From positions 1-64,000 of the forward strand of contig NZ_SIRT01000009.1 in assembly GCF_004310325.1 (NCBI RefSeq): a DNA stretch of 64,000 nucleotides. The letters are read 5' to 3'. Source of the DNA: Hyunsoonleella flava (lineage in GTDB: Bacteria; Bacteroidota; Bacteroidia; Flavobacteriales; Flavobacteriaceae). A program made the position numbers and the translations under genes. The notes under the pieces were generated by a model. That model ran no database searches, was not told the DNA's origin, and saw nothing but the letters and a program-made list of their open reading frames with translations. Below are positions 1 through 9,939 of the stretch, piece by piece. How positions within the stretch are numbered: the stretch's first letter is position 1; each line of letters opens with the position of its first letter.

Positions 1-104
1 AAAATTTCAGTGCCTTTTGAAAATTCCTTAAGTGTAGATTTATTAATTAATTCATCTAACAACCTTGGTTTTAAAAAAGACAATAAGTTTTTATCAAATT
101 CCAT
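1..104 (-). CDS. N-terminus of a Crp/Fnr-like transcriptional regulator (partial)
   Basis: Only the first 34 codons are in the window; the gene runs off the left edge. The minus-strand ATG is at 104-102 and the peptide begins MEFDKNLLSFLKPRL and continues to FSKGTEI. A short helix followed by an F-x-K-G-x-x-I segment is the usual entry into the cyclic-nucleotide-binding beta roll of flavobacterial Crp/Fnr proteins. This is a family-level guess from a short fragment; the effector and targets cannot be seen. It lies downstream of metK on the same strand but beyond a terminator, so it probably has its own promoter in 105-247. Confidence 0.5.
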   Translation of the reverse strand, partial: MEFDKNLLSFLKPRLLDELINKSTLKEFSKGTEI

Positions 105-247
105 TAATTGTCGGTTGGCTTTTCAGGTTGCGCACAATTTTGAGATATGGTTCCGCTTTAATGCTTCCCTAAGCTGCAGCACAAGTGAACCATATCGTTC
201 GATAAGCTAAGGTAGACGAAAATTTCTACCAAGTCAAGTTGGTGGTA

Positions 248-278
248 AATAAAAAAAGACCACTACAAAGCGGTCTTT
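248..278 (-). terminator. Rho-independent terminator of metK
   Basis: A 7-bp stem (AAAGACC at 255-261 with GGTCTTT at 272-278) encloses a 10-nt loop. Read on the minus strand it is followed by a run of seven T residues. It lies 25 bases past the metK stop codon. Confidence 0.8.
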
Positions 279-302
279 CAATGTTATAAAGTTGTAATAT
301 TT

Positions 303-1556
303 TTACAAGTCAAAAGCGGTTTTTACGGCATTTACATAATCCAACTTTTCCCAAGTAAACAATTCTACATCAATAGTTTTACTGTCGCCATTAGGCTGAG
401 AAAATGTTTTAGTTACTGTTCTATTGGTGCGTCCCATATGCCCATAAGCAGCAGTTTCGCTGTACATTGGAGAGCGCAATTTTAAACGGCTTTCAATAGC
501 GTAAGGACGCATATCAAAAATTTCAGATACTTTTTTGGCAATTTCGCCGTCATTTAAATTTACTTTTGACGTGCCGTAAGTGTCAATAAAAATACCCATA
601 GGTTCTACTACTCCAATGGCGTAACTTACCTGCACTAAAACTTCATCAGCAACACCTGCCGCAACCAGGTTTTTTGCAATATGACGCGTAGCATAAGCCG
701 CACTTCTATCTACTTTACTGGGATCTTTTCCCGAAAATGCACCACCACCGTGGGCACCTTTTCCACCATAAGTATCTACAATAATTTTTCTGCCCGTTAA
801 TCCGGTATCACCATGTGGACCTCCAATAACAAACTTTCCCGTAGGATTGATATGATAGGTGATGTTGCTATTGAACAGTTTCTGTATGTTTTCTGGAAGT
901 GTGGCAACTACTCTTGGAATAAGGATGTTGATAATATCTTCCCTAATTTTTGCAAGCATGGTATCGTCATCAGAAAAGTTATCATGTTGTGTGGAAACTA
1001 CAATAGCATCAATGCGTTGAGGTACGTTGTCATCGCTATATTCAATAGTTACCTGACTTTTAGAATCTGGTCTCAAATAAGTAATGTCTTTATTTTCCCG
1101 TCTTAATTTAGCTAATTCAATTAAGATGCGATGTGATAAATCAAGCGCTAGGGGCATGTAGTTTTCGGTTTCGTTAGTGGCATAGCCAAACATCATACCT
1201 TGGTCTCCAGCACCTTGTTCCTCTTTGCTGCCTCTATCCACACCTTGGTTAATTTCTTCAGATTGCTCATGAATTGCAGAAAGCACCCCACAAGAATTAC
1301 CATCAAACATATATTCGCCCTTGGTATAGCCAATTTTGTTTATGGTGTCTCTGGCAATTTTTTGTACGTCTAAATAAGTGTGTGACCTTACTTCGCCAGC
1401 AAGAACTACCTGTCCTGTGGTTACCAAAGTTTCACAGGCAACTTTAGATTCGGCATCAAAGGCCAAAAAATTATCAATTAAAGCATCACTAATTTGATCT
1501 GCAACTTTATCTGGATGTCCCTCAGAAACACTTTCTGAAGTAAATAAATATGGCAT
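303..1556 (-). CDS. metK: S-adenosylmethionine synthetase
   Basis: Makes S-adenosylmethionine from methionine and ATP in the cytoplasm. The 417-residue product starts [17 protein letters not shown], carrying the GHPDK segment that binds ATP and metal. The family signature [12 protein letters not shown] is near residue 115 and the glycine-rich GGGAFSGKD signature near residue 272. Length is slightly above the roughly 384 residues of the E. coli enzyme, with a small internal insertion. The ATG at 1556 is the first in-frame start after a structured leader. The leader contains a SAM-II-like aptamer (1608-1681), so the enzyme probably feels its own product. It is transcribed alone, with a terminator just past the stop codon. 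Confidence 0.97.
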   Translation of the reverse strand: MPYLFTSESVSEGHPDKVADQISDALIDNFLAFDAESKVACETLVTTGQVVLAGEVRSHTYLDVQKIARDTINKIGYTKGEYMFDGNSCGVLSAIHEQSEEINQGVDRGSKEEQGAGDQGMMFGYATNETENYMPLALDLSHRILIELAKLRRENKDITYLRPDSKSQVTIEYSDDNVPQRIDAIVVSTQHDNFSDDDTMLAKIREDIINILIPRVVATLPENIQKLFNSNITYHINPTGKFVIGGPHGDTGLTGRKIIVDTYGGKGAHGGGAFSGKDPSKVDRSAAYATRHIAKNLVAAGVADEVLVQVSYAIGVVEPMGIFIDTYGTSKVNLNDGEIAKKVSEIFDMRPYAIESRLKLRSPMYSETAAYGHMGRTNRTVTKTFSQPNGDSKTIDVELFTWEKLDYVNAVKTAFDL

Positions 1557-1575
1557 ATTATGTTATTTATGAAGC

Positions 1576-1681
1576 AAGATTTGACGGAAAACGTCTCAGG
1601 AGTTTACACTGCCTTTAGCATTTTTACTTGCACCAAAATGTTTAGGTGCAAAGAGGTTGCAATCAGTCAAATCTTTCCTCT
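1576..1681 (-). promoter_or_regulatory. SAM-II-like riboswitch and alternative-pairing platform before metK
   Basis: On the minus strand, P1 is AGAGG (1681-1677) pairing CCUCU (1656-1652). Its loop contains AGAUUUGACUGAUUGCAA and is followed, after a 7-bp hairpin (1628-1651), by GCUAAAGGCAGU (1619-1608). This matches the SAM-II pseudoknot layout: a loop with GAUUUGA and UUGCA, then a downstream GCUAAA strand, with ACUG of the loop pairing CAGU. The loop segment AAGAUUUGAC (1675-1666) is also perfectly complementary over 10 bases to GUCAAAUCUU (1585-1576), which could form a ligand-free fold. SAM-II is best known from alphaproteobacteria. The assignment rests on recalled consensus, not a covariance search. 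Confidence 0.75.
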
Positions 1682-1696
1682 GTGATTTATGATGTG

Positions 1697-1704
1697 CAAA
1701 AGTA
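1697..1704 (-). promoter_or_regulatory. Probable -7 promoter box for metK
   Basis: TACTTTTG on the minus strand fits the Bacteroidetes -7 consensus TAnnTTTG. It would start the transcript a few bases before the riboswitch P1. No clear TTTG -33 partner is visible, so confidence is limited. Confidence 0.45.
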
Positions 1705-1826
1705 AAAAAATAAAAGAAAAGATGAAGGTATTTTGTCATTTTTCACGCTATAGATTTTACTGATTTTTATTTTTAAAATACTAAAAAATAGCAAGTGAAG
1801 TTATTGCTTTGGTTAAAGCGTGATTT

Positions 1827-1988
1827 TGGCGGACACCTCCGCGTTAGGGATTGAACACTTCGACTGAGCTCAGTGCAGGATGAATGTTGGAGCTCCCGAC
1901 GTAGGAGGAGCGACTAGTGAAAGCCCGACCGGAGAGACTCCTGCAAGGTTTTCTTTGACCTTGTAGGTACGGAACTTAGGGAACGCCC
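1827..1988 (+). repeat. Dispersed repeat family A, copy 1
   Basis: Long copy in the gap between the divergent metK and ilvD. It starts with TTGGCGG, then GCGTTAGGGATTG, has an inner core CCCGACGTAGGAGG and AAAGCCCGACC, and ends in GAACGCCC. The outer GGCG/CGCCC ends are inverted. It carries two inserts: a TTCGACTGAGCTCAGTGC palindrome (1859-1876) and a CCTGCAAGG...CCTTGTAGG hairpin (about 1941-1970). Copy 2 at 7908-8058 is the closest relative. Confidence 0.8.
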
Positions 1989-2231
1989 AAAAATTTTATA
2001 AACTTTTTCTGTTTGAACATCATAAAATATTGAAGTTAAATAACTGTTTTTCAAAATTTTAACATAATATTTAGTGCAGTGAATTTAACCCGTTAAAACC
2101 TTATAGAATCTTGGTAATATGATAAAGAATTATTTTCGTTGACTGAAATTGAGAATTCCTGTTAAAATTCTTAAAGACATTAATTTTTTTGTAACTAAAT
2201 AAACTGAAACCTAAAATTATTTTCAATAAAA
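1989..2231. other. Upstream region of the ilv operon
   Basis: AT-rich stretch between repeat copy 1 and ilvD. I searched for a leader peptide rich in Ile, Val or Leu codons and found none; the only short ATG-initiated frame read (MIKNYFR, near 2118) lacks such a run. No strong promoter match could be fixed, although the ilv promoter must lie here. Confidence 0.4.
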
Positions 2232-3914
2232 ATGGCCGAACTTAATAAATATAGTAAAAGATTAACACAGGATGAGTCGCAACCAGCATCGCAAGCCATG
2301 TTGTATGCAGCAGGTTTGACGGATGAGGATATGCAGAAGGCACAAGTGGGTATTGCTAGTACTGGTTATGATGGTAACCCTTGTAACATGCATTTAAATG
2401 GGCTAAAGGATGAGGTTAAAATTGAATGTAATATCGCTGGTTTAGTAGGTTTGGGCTTTAATACCATTGGTGTAAGTGATGGTATTTCTATGGGGACATC
2501 AGGAATGAATTATTCATTAGTATCGCGAGATATTATCGCAGATTCTATTGAAACGGTTATGAATGCACAAAGTTACGATGCATTAATTGCTATTGTGGGT
2601 TGTGATAAAAATATGCCTGGAGCGATAATGTCTATGTTGCGCTTAAATCGTCCTTCAATTATGATGTACGGCGGATCCACAGCATCTGGTACTTATAAGG
2701 GAAAAAAGTTAAATATCGTTTCGGCTTTTGAAGCACTTGGACAAAAAGTAGCTGGAGAAATTGATGAAGTAGAATATAAAGAAATTATAAAACGCTCCAT
2801 TCCAGGAGCAGGAGCTTGTGGTGGTATGTACACCGCAAATACTATGGCATCGGCAATAGAGTGCATGGGTTTTGCATTACCTTACAACTCTTCTATTCCT
2901 GCTGAAAACCCAAATAAATTATCGGAAGCGGAACGCTATGCAAGAGCAATTAAGCATTTATTGGAAATTGATTTAAAACCGTTGGATATCATCTCAAAAA
3001 AGTCTATTGAAAATGCTATCACGTTAGTAAATGCTTTAGGTGGTTCTACAAATGCGGTACTGCACTTTTTAGCTATTGCTCATGCTGCTGATATTGATTT
3101 TACACTTGAGGATTTTCAACGTGTAAGTGATAAAACGCCTTTAATAGGTGATTTAAAACCTAGCGGAAAATACCTTATGGAAGATGTGCATGGTATTGGA
3201 GGTATTCCTGCCATTATGAAATATTTGCTAGAAAACGGCTATTTACATGGCGACTGTATGACGGTTACTGGTAAAACGCTTGCTGAAAATTTAGTAGATG
3301 TTGAAGCTATTGAGTTTGAGGACCAAGATATTGTGTACCAAAAAGAAGCTGCATTAAAATCCTCTGGGAATTTACAAATCCTTTATGGGAATTTAGCAGA
3401 AGAAGGTGCTGTAGCAAAAATATCTGGTAATGAAGGTTTGTTGTTTGAAGGTAAAGCGGTGGTTTATGATAGTGAGCAAGATGCAAATACAGGAATATCA
3501 AACGGTGAAGTAGAAAGAGGTGATGTCGTCGTCATTCGCTATGTAGGTCCAAAAGGTGGTCCGGGAATGCCTGAGATGCTAAAACCAACATCGTTAATTA
3601 TGGGTGCTGGTTTGGGTAAATCTGTAGCATTGATTACAGATGGACGTTTTTCTGGTGGAACCCATGGTTTTGTAGTGGGACATATTACACCTGAGGCACA
3701 GTCTGGAGGTACGATAGGATTAGTGAAGACAGGAGATAAAATAAGAATTAGTGCCGAGGACAACTCCATTAATGTTTTAATTTCCGATGAGGAGTTAGCG
3801 AAAAGAAAAGCAGCGTGGGTTGAACCAGCACCAAAACATAAAAAAGGAATTTTATACAAATATGCAAAATCAGTAGCATCAGCCTCTAAAGGTTGTGTAA
3901 CGGATGCATTTTAA
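2232..3914 (+). CDS. ilvD: Dihydroxy-acid dehydratase
   Basis: Removes water from dihydroxy-isovalerate and dihydroxy-methylvalerate, the third common step of valine, leucine and isoleucine synthesis, using an iron-sulfur cluster and Mg. At 560 residues it is full length. Cluster cysteines are visible in CNMHLNG (near residue 50), GCDKNMPG (near 126) and [13 protein letters not shown] (near 195). The later [11 protein letters not shown] motif is also typical of the IlvD/Edd family. It is the first gene of ilvD-ilvB-ilvH-ilvC on the plus strand. The ATG at 2232 follows an AT-rich stretch without a Shine-Dalgarno sequence, as is usual in this phylum. Confidence 0.97.
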   Translation: MAELNKYSKRLTQDESQPASQAMLYAAGLTDEDMQKAQVGIASTGYDGNPCNMHLNGLKDEVKIECNIAGLVGLGFNTIGVSDGISMGTSGMNYSLVSRDIIADSIETVMNAQSYDALIAIVGCDKNMPGAIMSMLRLNRPSIMMYGGSTASGTYKGKKLNIVSAFEALGQKVAGEIDEVEYKEIIKRSIPGAGACGGMYTANTMASAIECMGFALPYNSSIPAENPNKLSEAERYARAIKHLLEIDLKPLDIISKKSIENAITLVNALGGSTNAVLHFLAIAHAADIDFTLEDFQRVSDKTPLIGDLKPSGKYLMEDVHGIGGIPAIMKYLLENGYLHGDCMTVTGKTLAENLVDVEAIEFEDQDIVYQKEAALKSSGNLQILYGNLAEEGAVAKISGNEGLLFEGKAVVYDSEQDANTGISNGEVERGDVVVIRYVGPKGGPGMPEMLKPTSLIMGAGLGKSVALITDGRFSGGTHGFVVGHITPEAQSGGTIGLVKTGDKIRISAEDNSINVLISDEELAKRKAAWVEPAPKHKKGILYKYAKSVASASKGCVTDAF

Positions 3915-3926
3915 ATACAGTTTTAT

Positions 3927-3955
3927 GTCACCCTGAGCACAGTCGAGGGGTCTCA
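3927..3955 (+). repeat. Dispersed palindromic repeat (CCCTGAGC-n-GTCGAGGGG type)
   Basis: Short imperfect palindrome built on CACCCTGAGCACAGTCGAGGGG between ilvD and ilvB. Its core TGAGC-n-GTCGA is related to the TTCGACTGAGCTCAGTG insert in repeat copies 1 and 2 and to the segment at 38766-38784. It sits inside the operon without an obvious terminator tract. Confidence 0.6.
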
Positions 3956-3969
3956 AAAAAAGACATATC

Positions 3970-5703
3970 ATGAATACAGAAACTATAAAAAAAGAAGTAA
4001 ACAAAGCAGCAAAAACCGAACGTATTTCTGGTAGTGAAGCCATTATAAGATGTTTGATTGCTGAAGGTGTAGATATACTTTACGGCTATCCAGGTGGAGC
4101 TATTATGCCGGTATATGATGAGTTGTTCAAATATAGAGATAGGATTCATCATGTATTAACACGCCACGAACAAGGTGCGGCACATGCTGCCCAAGGTTAT
4201 GCAAGAATTTCAGGAAGAGTAGGTGTAGCTATGGCTACTTCAGGGCCTGGAGCAACCAATTTAATTACGGGAATTGCAGATGCACAGATAGACTCAACAC
4301 CTATTGTTTGTATCACAGGACAAGTACCTTCACATTTATTGGGTACAGATGCGTTTCAAGAAACGGATATTGTTGGTATTTCAACACCCGTTACCAAGTG
4401 GAATGCGCAAGTAACTAAAGCTTCGGAAATTCCTGAGGTAATGGCAAAAGCATTTTACATTGCAAAAAGTGGAAGACCAGGACCTGTACTTATTGATATT
4501 ACAAAAGATGCGCAGTTTGAGGAGTTCGATTTTAAGTATGAAAAATGTACGGCGGTAAGAAGTTACAATCCAGTGCCGAAAACTGATAGTAATGATGTGA
4601 AAGCAGCTGCGGAATTAATCAATAACGCCAAAAAGCCAATGATTGTTTGGGGTCAAGGAGTTATTCTTGGTAAAGCAGAGGAAGAATTAAAGGCTGTTAT
4701 CGAAAAATCTGGTGTACCTGCTGCGTGGACAATTTTAGGGGCTTCAGCAATTCCTACATCACACCCTTTAAATGTAGGCATGGTGGGGATGCACGGTAAT
4801 TATGCGCCAAATAAGTTAACTAATGAATGTGATCTTTTAATTGCAATTGGTATGCGTTTTGACGACCGTGTTACGGGAGATTTAAATACCTATGCAAAAC
4901 AGGCCAAAATCATTCATTTTGATATTGATCCCGCCGAAATTAATAAAAACGTAAAAGTAGACCTTGCCGTTTTAGGAGATTCAAAAGAGAGTTTGGCTTT
5001 ATTACTTTCAGAATTAAAAGAGAATTCTCATGATGCGTGGCTTAAAGAGTTTAACGACTTGTATGCGATTGAGTATGATGCGGTAATAAAAGACGATTTG
5101 TTACCTGAAAAGGAAGGCTTAACCATGGGTGAAGTCTTAAAGGAAATCAATAATTATAGTGATGGAAATGCCGCAATTGTCTCAGATGTTGGGCAACACC
5201 AAATGATAGCGTGTCGTTATGCAGAGTTTAATCATTCTAAGAGTAATATTACATCTGGTGGTTTGGGAACCATGGGGTTTGCCTTACCTGCAGCTATTGG
5301 AGCAAAAATGGCAGAACCACATCGTGAAGTTGTGGCCATAATTGGGGATGGTGGTTACCAAATGAATATTCAAGAACTCGGTACTATTTTTCAGCAAAAA
5401 GCAGCTGTAAAAATTGTGGTATTAAACAACGAATTTTTAGGGATGGTACGCCAGTGGCAACAGTTGTTTTTTGATAAGCGTTATGCCTCAACAGAAATGA
5501 CAAACCCAGATTTCGTTACCATAGCGAAAGGGTATCATATTGATGCTAAACGTGTTACAAAACGTGAGGAATTAGCCGATGCGGTTAAGGAAATGATGGA
5601 ATCAGATGCCTCATACTTCTTAGAAGTTTGTGTTGAGAAAGAAGACAACGTTTTCCCGATGATTCCTTCTGGAGCTTCAGTTTCAGATATCCGTTTAAGC
5701 TAA
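3970..5703 (+). CDS. ilvB: Acetolactate synthase, large (catalytic) subunit
   Basis: Thiamine-diphosphate enzyme that condenses pyruvate with pyruvate or 2-oxobutyrate, the committed step of branched-chain amino acid synthesis. The 577-residue protein has the three TPP-family domains: the N-terminal part has GYPGGAIMPVYDEL and the catalytic glutamate in TRHEQGAAHAA (near residue 67), followed by the central FAD-binding part and the C-terminal GDGGYQMN cofactor motif (near residue 459). The segment FLGMVRQWQQLFF near 490 is typical of AHAS rather than related TPP enzymes. The gene follows ilvD by 55 bases and precedes its regulatory subunit. Confidence 0.97.
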   Translation: MNTETIKKEVNKAAKTERISGSEAIIRCLIAEGVDILYGYPGGAIMPVYDELFKYRDRIHHVLTRHEQGAAHAAQGYARISGRVGVAMATSGPGATNLITGIADAQIDSTPIVCITGQVPSHLLGTDAFQETDIVGISTPVTKWNAQVTKASEIPEVMAKAFYIAKSGRPGPVLIDITKDAQFEEFDFKYEKCTAVRSYNPVPKTDSNDVKAAAELINNAKKPMIVWGQGVILGKAEEELKAVIEKSGVPAAWTILGASAIPTSHPLNVGMVGMHGNYAPNKLTNECDLLIAIGMRFDDRVTGDLNTYAKQAKIIHFDIDPAEINKNVKVDLAVLGDSKESLALLLSELKENSHDAWLKEFNDLYAIEYDAVIKDDLLPEKEGLTMGEVLKEINNYSDGNAAIVSDVGQHQMIACRYAEFNHSKSNITSGGLGTMGFALPAAIGAKMAEPHREVVAIIGDGGYQMNIQELGTIFQQKAAVKIVVLNNEFLGMVRQWQQLFFDKRYASTEMTNPDFVTIAKGYHIDAKRVTKREELADAVKEMMESDASYFLEVCVEKEDNVFPMIPSGASVSDIRLS

Positions 5704-5755
5704 GTCGATAATCGATGTTTAGTATTATAAGTATTAGATTTAATTCATTTAAAAA

Positions 5756-6292
5756 ATGAGTCAAGAGATAAAGACATTCACCATATCCGTTTACACCGAA
5801 AACAATATCGGATTGTTAAATCGTATTTCTGCTATTTTTCAGCGCAGACATATCAATATTGAAAGTTTAACCACTTCACAATCAGAAATTAAAAATGTAA
5901 ACCGTTTCGTAATTGTGGTTAAAATCACCGAAGATCAAGCTATTAAAGTGGTACGTCAAATAGAAAAACAGGTGGAAGCTATTAGAGCTTATTACCATAC
6001 AAATGACGAGACTATTTTTACTGAGAATTGCATGTTCAAAATAAAGAGCGAACTACTGTTTGAAGAACCGCAGATTCAGAATATCATAAAGGAAAGCGAT
6101 GCTAGAATCGTAACTGTAAATCGCGATTTTTTTGTGCTAGAAAACACGGGAAGACGTCATGAAATTGAAGAACTTCGCGAAAAACTGGATAAGTTTGGTA
6201 TCATGCAATTCGTTCGGTCAGGACGTATCGCTGTTACCAAAGAGGAAATGAAAGTTTCAGAAATATTAGAAGAATTTAGAAATCAACAATAA
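5756..6292 (+). CDS. ilvH: Acetolactate synthase, small (regulatory) subunit
   Basis: Regulatory partner of IlvB. It has an N-terminal ACT domain (about residues 7-80, beginning FTISVYTENNIGLLNRISAIF) that normally binds valine, then the conserved C-terminal domain that contacts the catalytic subunit. At 178 residues it is close to the E. coli small subunits plus a short tail. It begins 52 bases after ilvB and is clearly in the same operon. No leucine/valine leader peptide was found before the operon, so ACT-mediated feedback may be the main visible control. Confidence 0.95.
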   Translation: MSQEIKTFTISVYTENNIGLLNRISAIFQRRHINIESLTTSQSEIKNVNRFVIVVKITEDQAIKVVRQIEKQVEAIRAYYHTNDETIFTENCMFKIKSELLFEEPQIQNIIKESDARIVTVNRDFFVLENTGRRHEIEELREKLDKFGIMQFVRSGRIAVTKEEMKVSEILEEFRNQQ

Positions 6293-6358
6293 ACCAAAAT
6301 TAAATAAAGCATCTTAGTTTGATGGATGCAAACAGACTATTAAATCAATAAACAAACA

Positions 6359-7834
6359 ATGGAAAATTATTTTAACACACTTACATTAGCTGGTAAATTA
6401 AACCAATTGTCTAAATGTAGATTTATGGACGCTTCAGAATTTGCTGATGGCGTAAACGCATTAAAAGGCAAGAAAATTGTAATTGTAGGTTGCGGTGCTC
6501 AAGGATTAAACCAAGGACTTAATATGAGAGATTCTGGGTTAGATATTTCTTATACGTTGCGTGAGGCTGCTATAAAAGAAAAGCGTGCCTCTTATGTAAA
6601 TGCTACCGAAAACGGATTTACTGTTGGTACTTACGAGGAGCTCATTCCAACAGCTGATTTAGTGTTAAACCTTACTCCAGATAAACAACATACTAACGTT
6701 GTTAATGCTGTAATGCCTTTAATGAAAAAAGGTGCTACACTATCGTATTCTCACGGTTTCAATATCGTGGAAGAGGGTATGCAAGTGCGCGAAGATTTAA
6801 CCGTAATTATGTGTGCACCTAAATCTCCAGGTTCTGAGGTTCGTGAAGAGTACAAGCGCGGATTTGGTGTGCCAACGCTAATTGCGGTACACCCAGAAAA
6901 TGATCCAGAAGGAAAAGGATTGGCTCAGGCCAAAGCTTATGCTGTAGCAACTGGAGGTGATAAAGCAGGAGTTTTAGAGTCGTCTTTCGTAGCTGAGGTA
7001 AAATCAGATTTAATGGGAGAGCAAACCATTCTTTGTGGCTTGTTACAAACAGGATCTATTCTTTGTTTTGATAAAATGGTAGAGGAAGGTATCGATCCTG
7101 GTTATGCTTCAAAATTAATTCAATACGGTTGGGAAACTGTAACAGAAGGATTGAAGTACGGTGGTATCACAAACATGATGGATCGCTTATCAAATCCAGC
7201 AAAAATTAAAGCTTTTGAATTGTCAGAAGAATTAAAGGATATTATGCGTCCGTTATTCCAAAAGCACATGGACGATATTATGGAAGGCAACTTCTCTAGT
7301 GGAATGATGGCAGATTGGGCCAATGGAGATGCTAAGCTGTTAGGATGGAGAGCTGAAACTGCAGAAACTGCATTTGAAAAAACACCGGCAGGTGATATGG
7401 AAATTAGCGAGCAAGAATATTACGATAACGGTGTTTTAATGGTGGCTTTAGTTCGTGCAGGTGTAGAATTAGCGTTTGAAGCGATGACTGAGTCTGGTAT
7501 TATCGATGAATCTGCATATTACGAGTCTTTACACGAAACACCACTTATTGCAAACACTATTGCTAGAAAGAAATTATACGAAATGAACCGTGTAATCTCT
7601 GATACTGCAGAGTATGGGTGTTACTTATTCGACCATGCATGTAAGCCTTTATTAGCAGATTTCATGAAAACCGTAAGTACTGACGTGATTGGAAAGCCTT
7701 TTGCAAAAGACAATGGAGAAGGTGTTGACAATGCTAAACTAATCGAAATAAATGCAGCCTTAAGAGCGCATCCCGTTGAGAAAATAGGAACATTCTTAAG
7801 AACAGCTATGACGGCTATGAAGCCAATAGTATAA
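6359..7834 (+). CDS. ilvC: Ketol-acid reductoisomerase, class II
   Basis: Isomerises and reduces acetolactate or acetohydroxybutyrate with NADPH. The Rossmann motif [10 protein letters not shown] is near residue 44. The 491-residue length and duplicated C-terminal knotted domain place it in the long class II form, like the E. coli enzyme, rather than the roughly 330-residue class I form. It is last in the operon and is followed 44 bases later by a strong terminator. Confidence 0.97.
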   Translation: MENYFNTLTLAGKLNQLSKCRFMDASEFADGVNALKGKKIVIVGCGAQGLNQGLNMRDSGLDISYTLREAAIKEKRASYVNATENGFTVGTYEELIPTADLVLNLTPDKQHTNVVNAVMPLMKKGATLSYSHGFNIVEEGMQVREDLTVIMCAPKSPGSEVREEYKRGFGVPTLIAVHPENDPEGKGLAQAKAYAVATGGDKAGVLESSFVAEVKSDLMGEQTILCGLLQTGSILCFDKMVEEGIDPGYASKLIQYGWETVTEGLKYGGITNMMDRLSNPAKIKAFELSEELKDIMRPLFQKHMDDIMEGNFSSGMMADWANGDAKLLGWRAETAETAFEKTPAGDMEISEQEYYDNGVLMVALVRAGVELAFEAMTESGIIDESAYYESLHETPLIANTIARKKLYEMNRVISDTAEYGCYLFDHACKPLLADFMKTVSTDVIGKPFAKDNGEGVDNAKLIEINAALRAHPVEKIGTFLRTAMTAMKPIV

Positions 7835-7878
7835 CAATTCAACTAAACTAAGCTAAACATTTTTTAAATGTTGAAAAG

Positions 7879-7907
7879 CCTCGCATATTTTGTGCGAGGT
7901 TTTTTTT
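7879..7907 (+). terminator. Rho-independent terminator of the ilv operon
   Basis: Perfect 7-bp stem CCTCGCA (7879-7885) and TGCGAGG (7893-7899) with a 7-nt loop, followed by eight T residues. Confidence 0.92.
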
Positions 7908-8058
7908 GGCGTTGCCCACACCCTTCGAGAACCTCAGGGCTAGAGGATTCGGGTCTGCCTACCGGCAGGTAGGCTTTCACTAGTCGCTCCTCCTACGTCG
8001 GGAGCTTCAACACCTGTGCTGAGCGCAGTCGAAGTATGCCGTTTAATCCCTAACGCGG
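7908..8058 (-). repeat. Dispersed repeat family A, copy 2 (inverted)
   Basis: Minus-orientation copy immediately after the ilv terminator. Reading the minus strand it has GCGTTAGGGATT, a TTCGACTGCGCTCAGC insert, CCCGACGTAGGAGG, a GACTAGTGAAAGCC segment and ends toward GGGCAACGCC. It shares the insert and the GACTAGTGAAAGCC segment with copy 1, so the two form a subfamily at opposite ends of the ilv operon. A CCTACCGGCAGGTAGG palindrome lies inside it. Confidence 0.75.
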
Positions 8059-8231
8059 GTAAGATTGCCAACTAATAGTTTAATCCTAACTATAAGAAAC
8101 CCCGCAAACGTTATAGTCCATTTTTAATATAAAAGAGCCATTACATCTTAAGTTTTTAAAGGTTTTGGCGACTTTTGTAAAAAGGGTTTGTCCTAAATAT
8201 TGAATATCTTAGCACCATTAAAAATATAACC
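8059..8231 (+). promoter_or_regulatory. Promoter region of the gapN-like gene
   Basis: TATCTTAGC near 8205-8213 resembles the TAnnTTTGC box, with TTTG elements 14 and about 27 bases upstream, neither at the ideal distance. It lies about 20 bases before the ATG, so the leader would be short. Confidence 0.35.
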
Positions 8232-9824
8232 ATGAGCAAAGCAAAAGTAGAAATTCCAAACGACTATAAAATAACTGATTTGTTACACCAATCTACCTAT
8301 CTCGTTGACGGAGAATTAAAACAGTGGAGTGGTGATACAACAGAAGTGTATTCTACAATATCAAGTACAGAAACCTATAAACCGACACTTTTAGGAACGA
8401 TACCAACGCTTGGTGAAACTGAAGCTATGGAAGCTCTAAAATCTGCTGAAAAAGCTTATGACAAAGGACAAGGTCTTTGGCCTACCATGAAGGTTGAAGA
8501 TAGGATTGCTTGCATGGAAACCTTCGTGGAGCAAATGAAAACCAAGAGAGACGAGGTGGTAAAATTATTAATGTGGGAAATTGGAAAAAATTTACCAGAT
8601 TCAGAAAAAGAATTTGATAGAACGGTGGATTACATTTATGATACCATCGAAGCCTATAAGCAACTAGATAGGGATTCAGCAAAGTTTGAAAAGCATGCCG
8701 GTGTTTATGCACATATTCGTAGGGGACCATTAGGTGTTATCTTGTGTTTAGGGCCGTATAACTATCCACTAAATGAAACCTTTGCGCTATTGATTCCAGC
8801 ACTAATCATGGGAAATACCACCATATTTAAGCCTGCAAAAATTGGAGTGTTATTAATTTCTCCCTTGTTGGAGGCGTTTCAAAATAGCTTTCCAAAAGGT
8901 GTGGTTAATATTGTTTACGGTCGCGGTCGTGTTTTGGCGACACCAATTATGAAATCGGGTAAAGTAGATGTGCTAGCGTTAATAGGAAACAGTAAATCTG
9001 CGAATGCCTTACAAGCGCAACACCCAAAAGGGAATAGGCTGCGCATGGTATTAGGATTAGAAGCTAAGAACCCTGCCATTGTATTGCCTGACGCAGATTT
9101 AGATTTAGCCGTGGAAGAGTGTATCTCTGGTACTTTATCGTTTAACGGACAACGCTGTACCGCCCTTAAGGTACTTTATGTACACGAATCAATTGTTGAA
9201 GAGTTTAACCGACGTTTTGCTTATAAAGTAGACCAGTTAAAATTTGGAAATCCGTGGGAGAATGGTGCAAAGTTAACACCACTGCCAGAGGTAGATAAAC
9301 CTGCTTATATCCAAGAATTAATTGATGATGCTAAAGATAAAGGCGCTTCAATTCTAAATAAAAAAGGCGGCGAAACAACAGAAAATTTTATATTTCCAGC
9401 GGTACTATTTCCTGTAACAAAAGATATGAGAGTATTTAAGGAAGAGCAGTTCGGACCGGTAATTCCTGTGGTATCATTTTCTGATATTGAAGAGCCTTTA
9501 GACGATATGGCAGAATCTGATTATGGACAACAGGTAAGCTTATTTGGAAAAAACGTAACAACCTTATCTCCATTAATTGATACTTTGGTAAATCTTGTAT
9601 GTCGCGTAAACTTAAACAGCTCTTGTCAGCGTGGGCCAGATGTATATCCATTCACAGGAAGGAAAGACTCTGCGGTAGGAACTTTAAGTGTTACAGACGC
9701 TTTACGATCATTTTCCATTAGAACTTTTGTGGCTTCAAAGGATAACGACTATAATAATGCGATTCTAAATGAATTATTAGATGAGAAAGCGTCAAATTTT
9801 ATAAGTACGGATTATATTCTATAA
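8232..9824 (+). CDS. gapN: NADP-dependent glyceraldehyde-3-phosphate dehydrogenase-like aldehyde dehydrogenase
   Basis: Aldehyde dehydrogenase superfamily member of 530 residues. It most resembles non-phosphorylating GapN, which oxidises glyceraldehyde 3-phosphate straight to 3-phosphoglycerate and yields NADPH. Visible catalytic parts are the oxyanion asparagine in LGPYNYPLN (near 177), the general-base glutamate in LGLEAKNP (near 275) and the nucleophile in NGQRCTALK (near 307). The C-terminal INTFQRGPD-like region reads [19 protein letters not shown], typical of GapN. It appears to be a single-gene unit. Substrate assignment is by family resemblance; other phosphorylated or semialdehyde substrates remain possible. 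Confidence 0.85.
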   Translation: MSKAKVEIPNDYKITDLLHQSTYLVDGELKQWSGDTTEVYSTISSTETYKPTLLGTIPTLGETEAMEALKSAEKAYDKGQGLWPTMKVEDRIACMETFVEQMKTKRDEVVKLLMWEIGKNLPDSEKEFDRTVDYIYDTIEAYKQLDRDSAKFEKHAGVYAHIRRGPLGVILCLGPYNYPLNETFALLIPALIMGNTTIFKPAKIGVLLISPLLEAFQNSFPKGVVNIVYGRGRVLATPIMKSGKVDVLALIGNSKSANALQAQHPKGNRLRMVLGLEAKNPAIVLPDADLDLAVEECISGTLSFNGQRCTALKVLYVHESIVEEFNRRFAYKVDQLKFGNPWENGAKLTPLPEVDKPAYIQELIDDAKDKGASILNKKGGETTENFIFPAVLFPVTKDMRVFKEEQFGPVIPVVSFSDIEEPLDDMAESDYGQQVSLFGKNVTTLSPLIDTLVNLVCRVNLNSSCQRGPDVYPFTGRKDSAVGTLSVTDALRSFSIRTFVASKDNDYNNAILNELLDEKASNFISTDYIL

Positions 9825-9907
9825 ATTTCACTATTTAGAAAGGTTCTATTATAGAGCTAGTTTTTCTTAACTAGGTAAATCATAAAACTAATTTGAGAGG
9901 TAATAAT

Positions 9908-9915
9908 TATCTTTG
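9908..9915 (+). promoter_or_regulatory. -7 promoter box (TATCTTTG)
   Basis: Exact TAnnTTTG box, with a following C, 25 bases before the ATG of the azurin-like gene. A TTTG lies upstream but with a shorter spacing than the usual 18-20 bases. Confidence 0.6.
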
Positions 9916-9939
9916 CAAAAACAAAAAAAGAAAAAGGAT

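Noticed and set aside
10-210. Plus-strand 66-codon open frame at the left edge
   Set aside because: It has no recognisable features, and the opposite strand of the same stretch reads as the N-terminus of a Crp/Fnr-type protein.
1989-2231. Possible branched-chain leader peptide before ilvD
   Set aside because: The short ATG-initiated frame read (MIKNYFR) has no run of Ile, Val or Leu codons.
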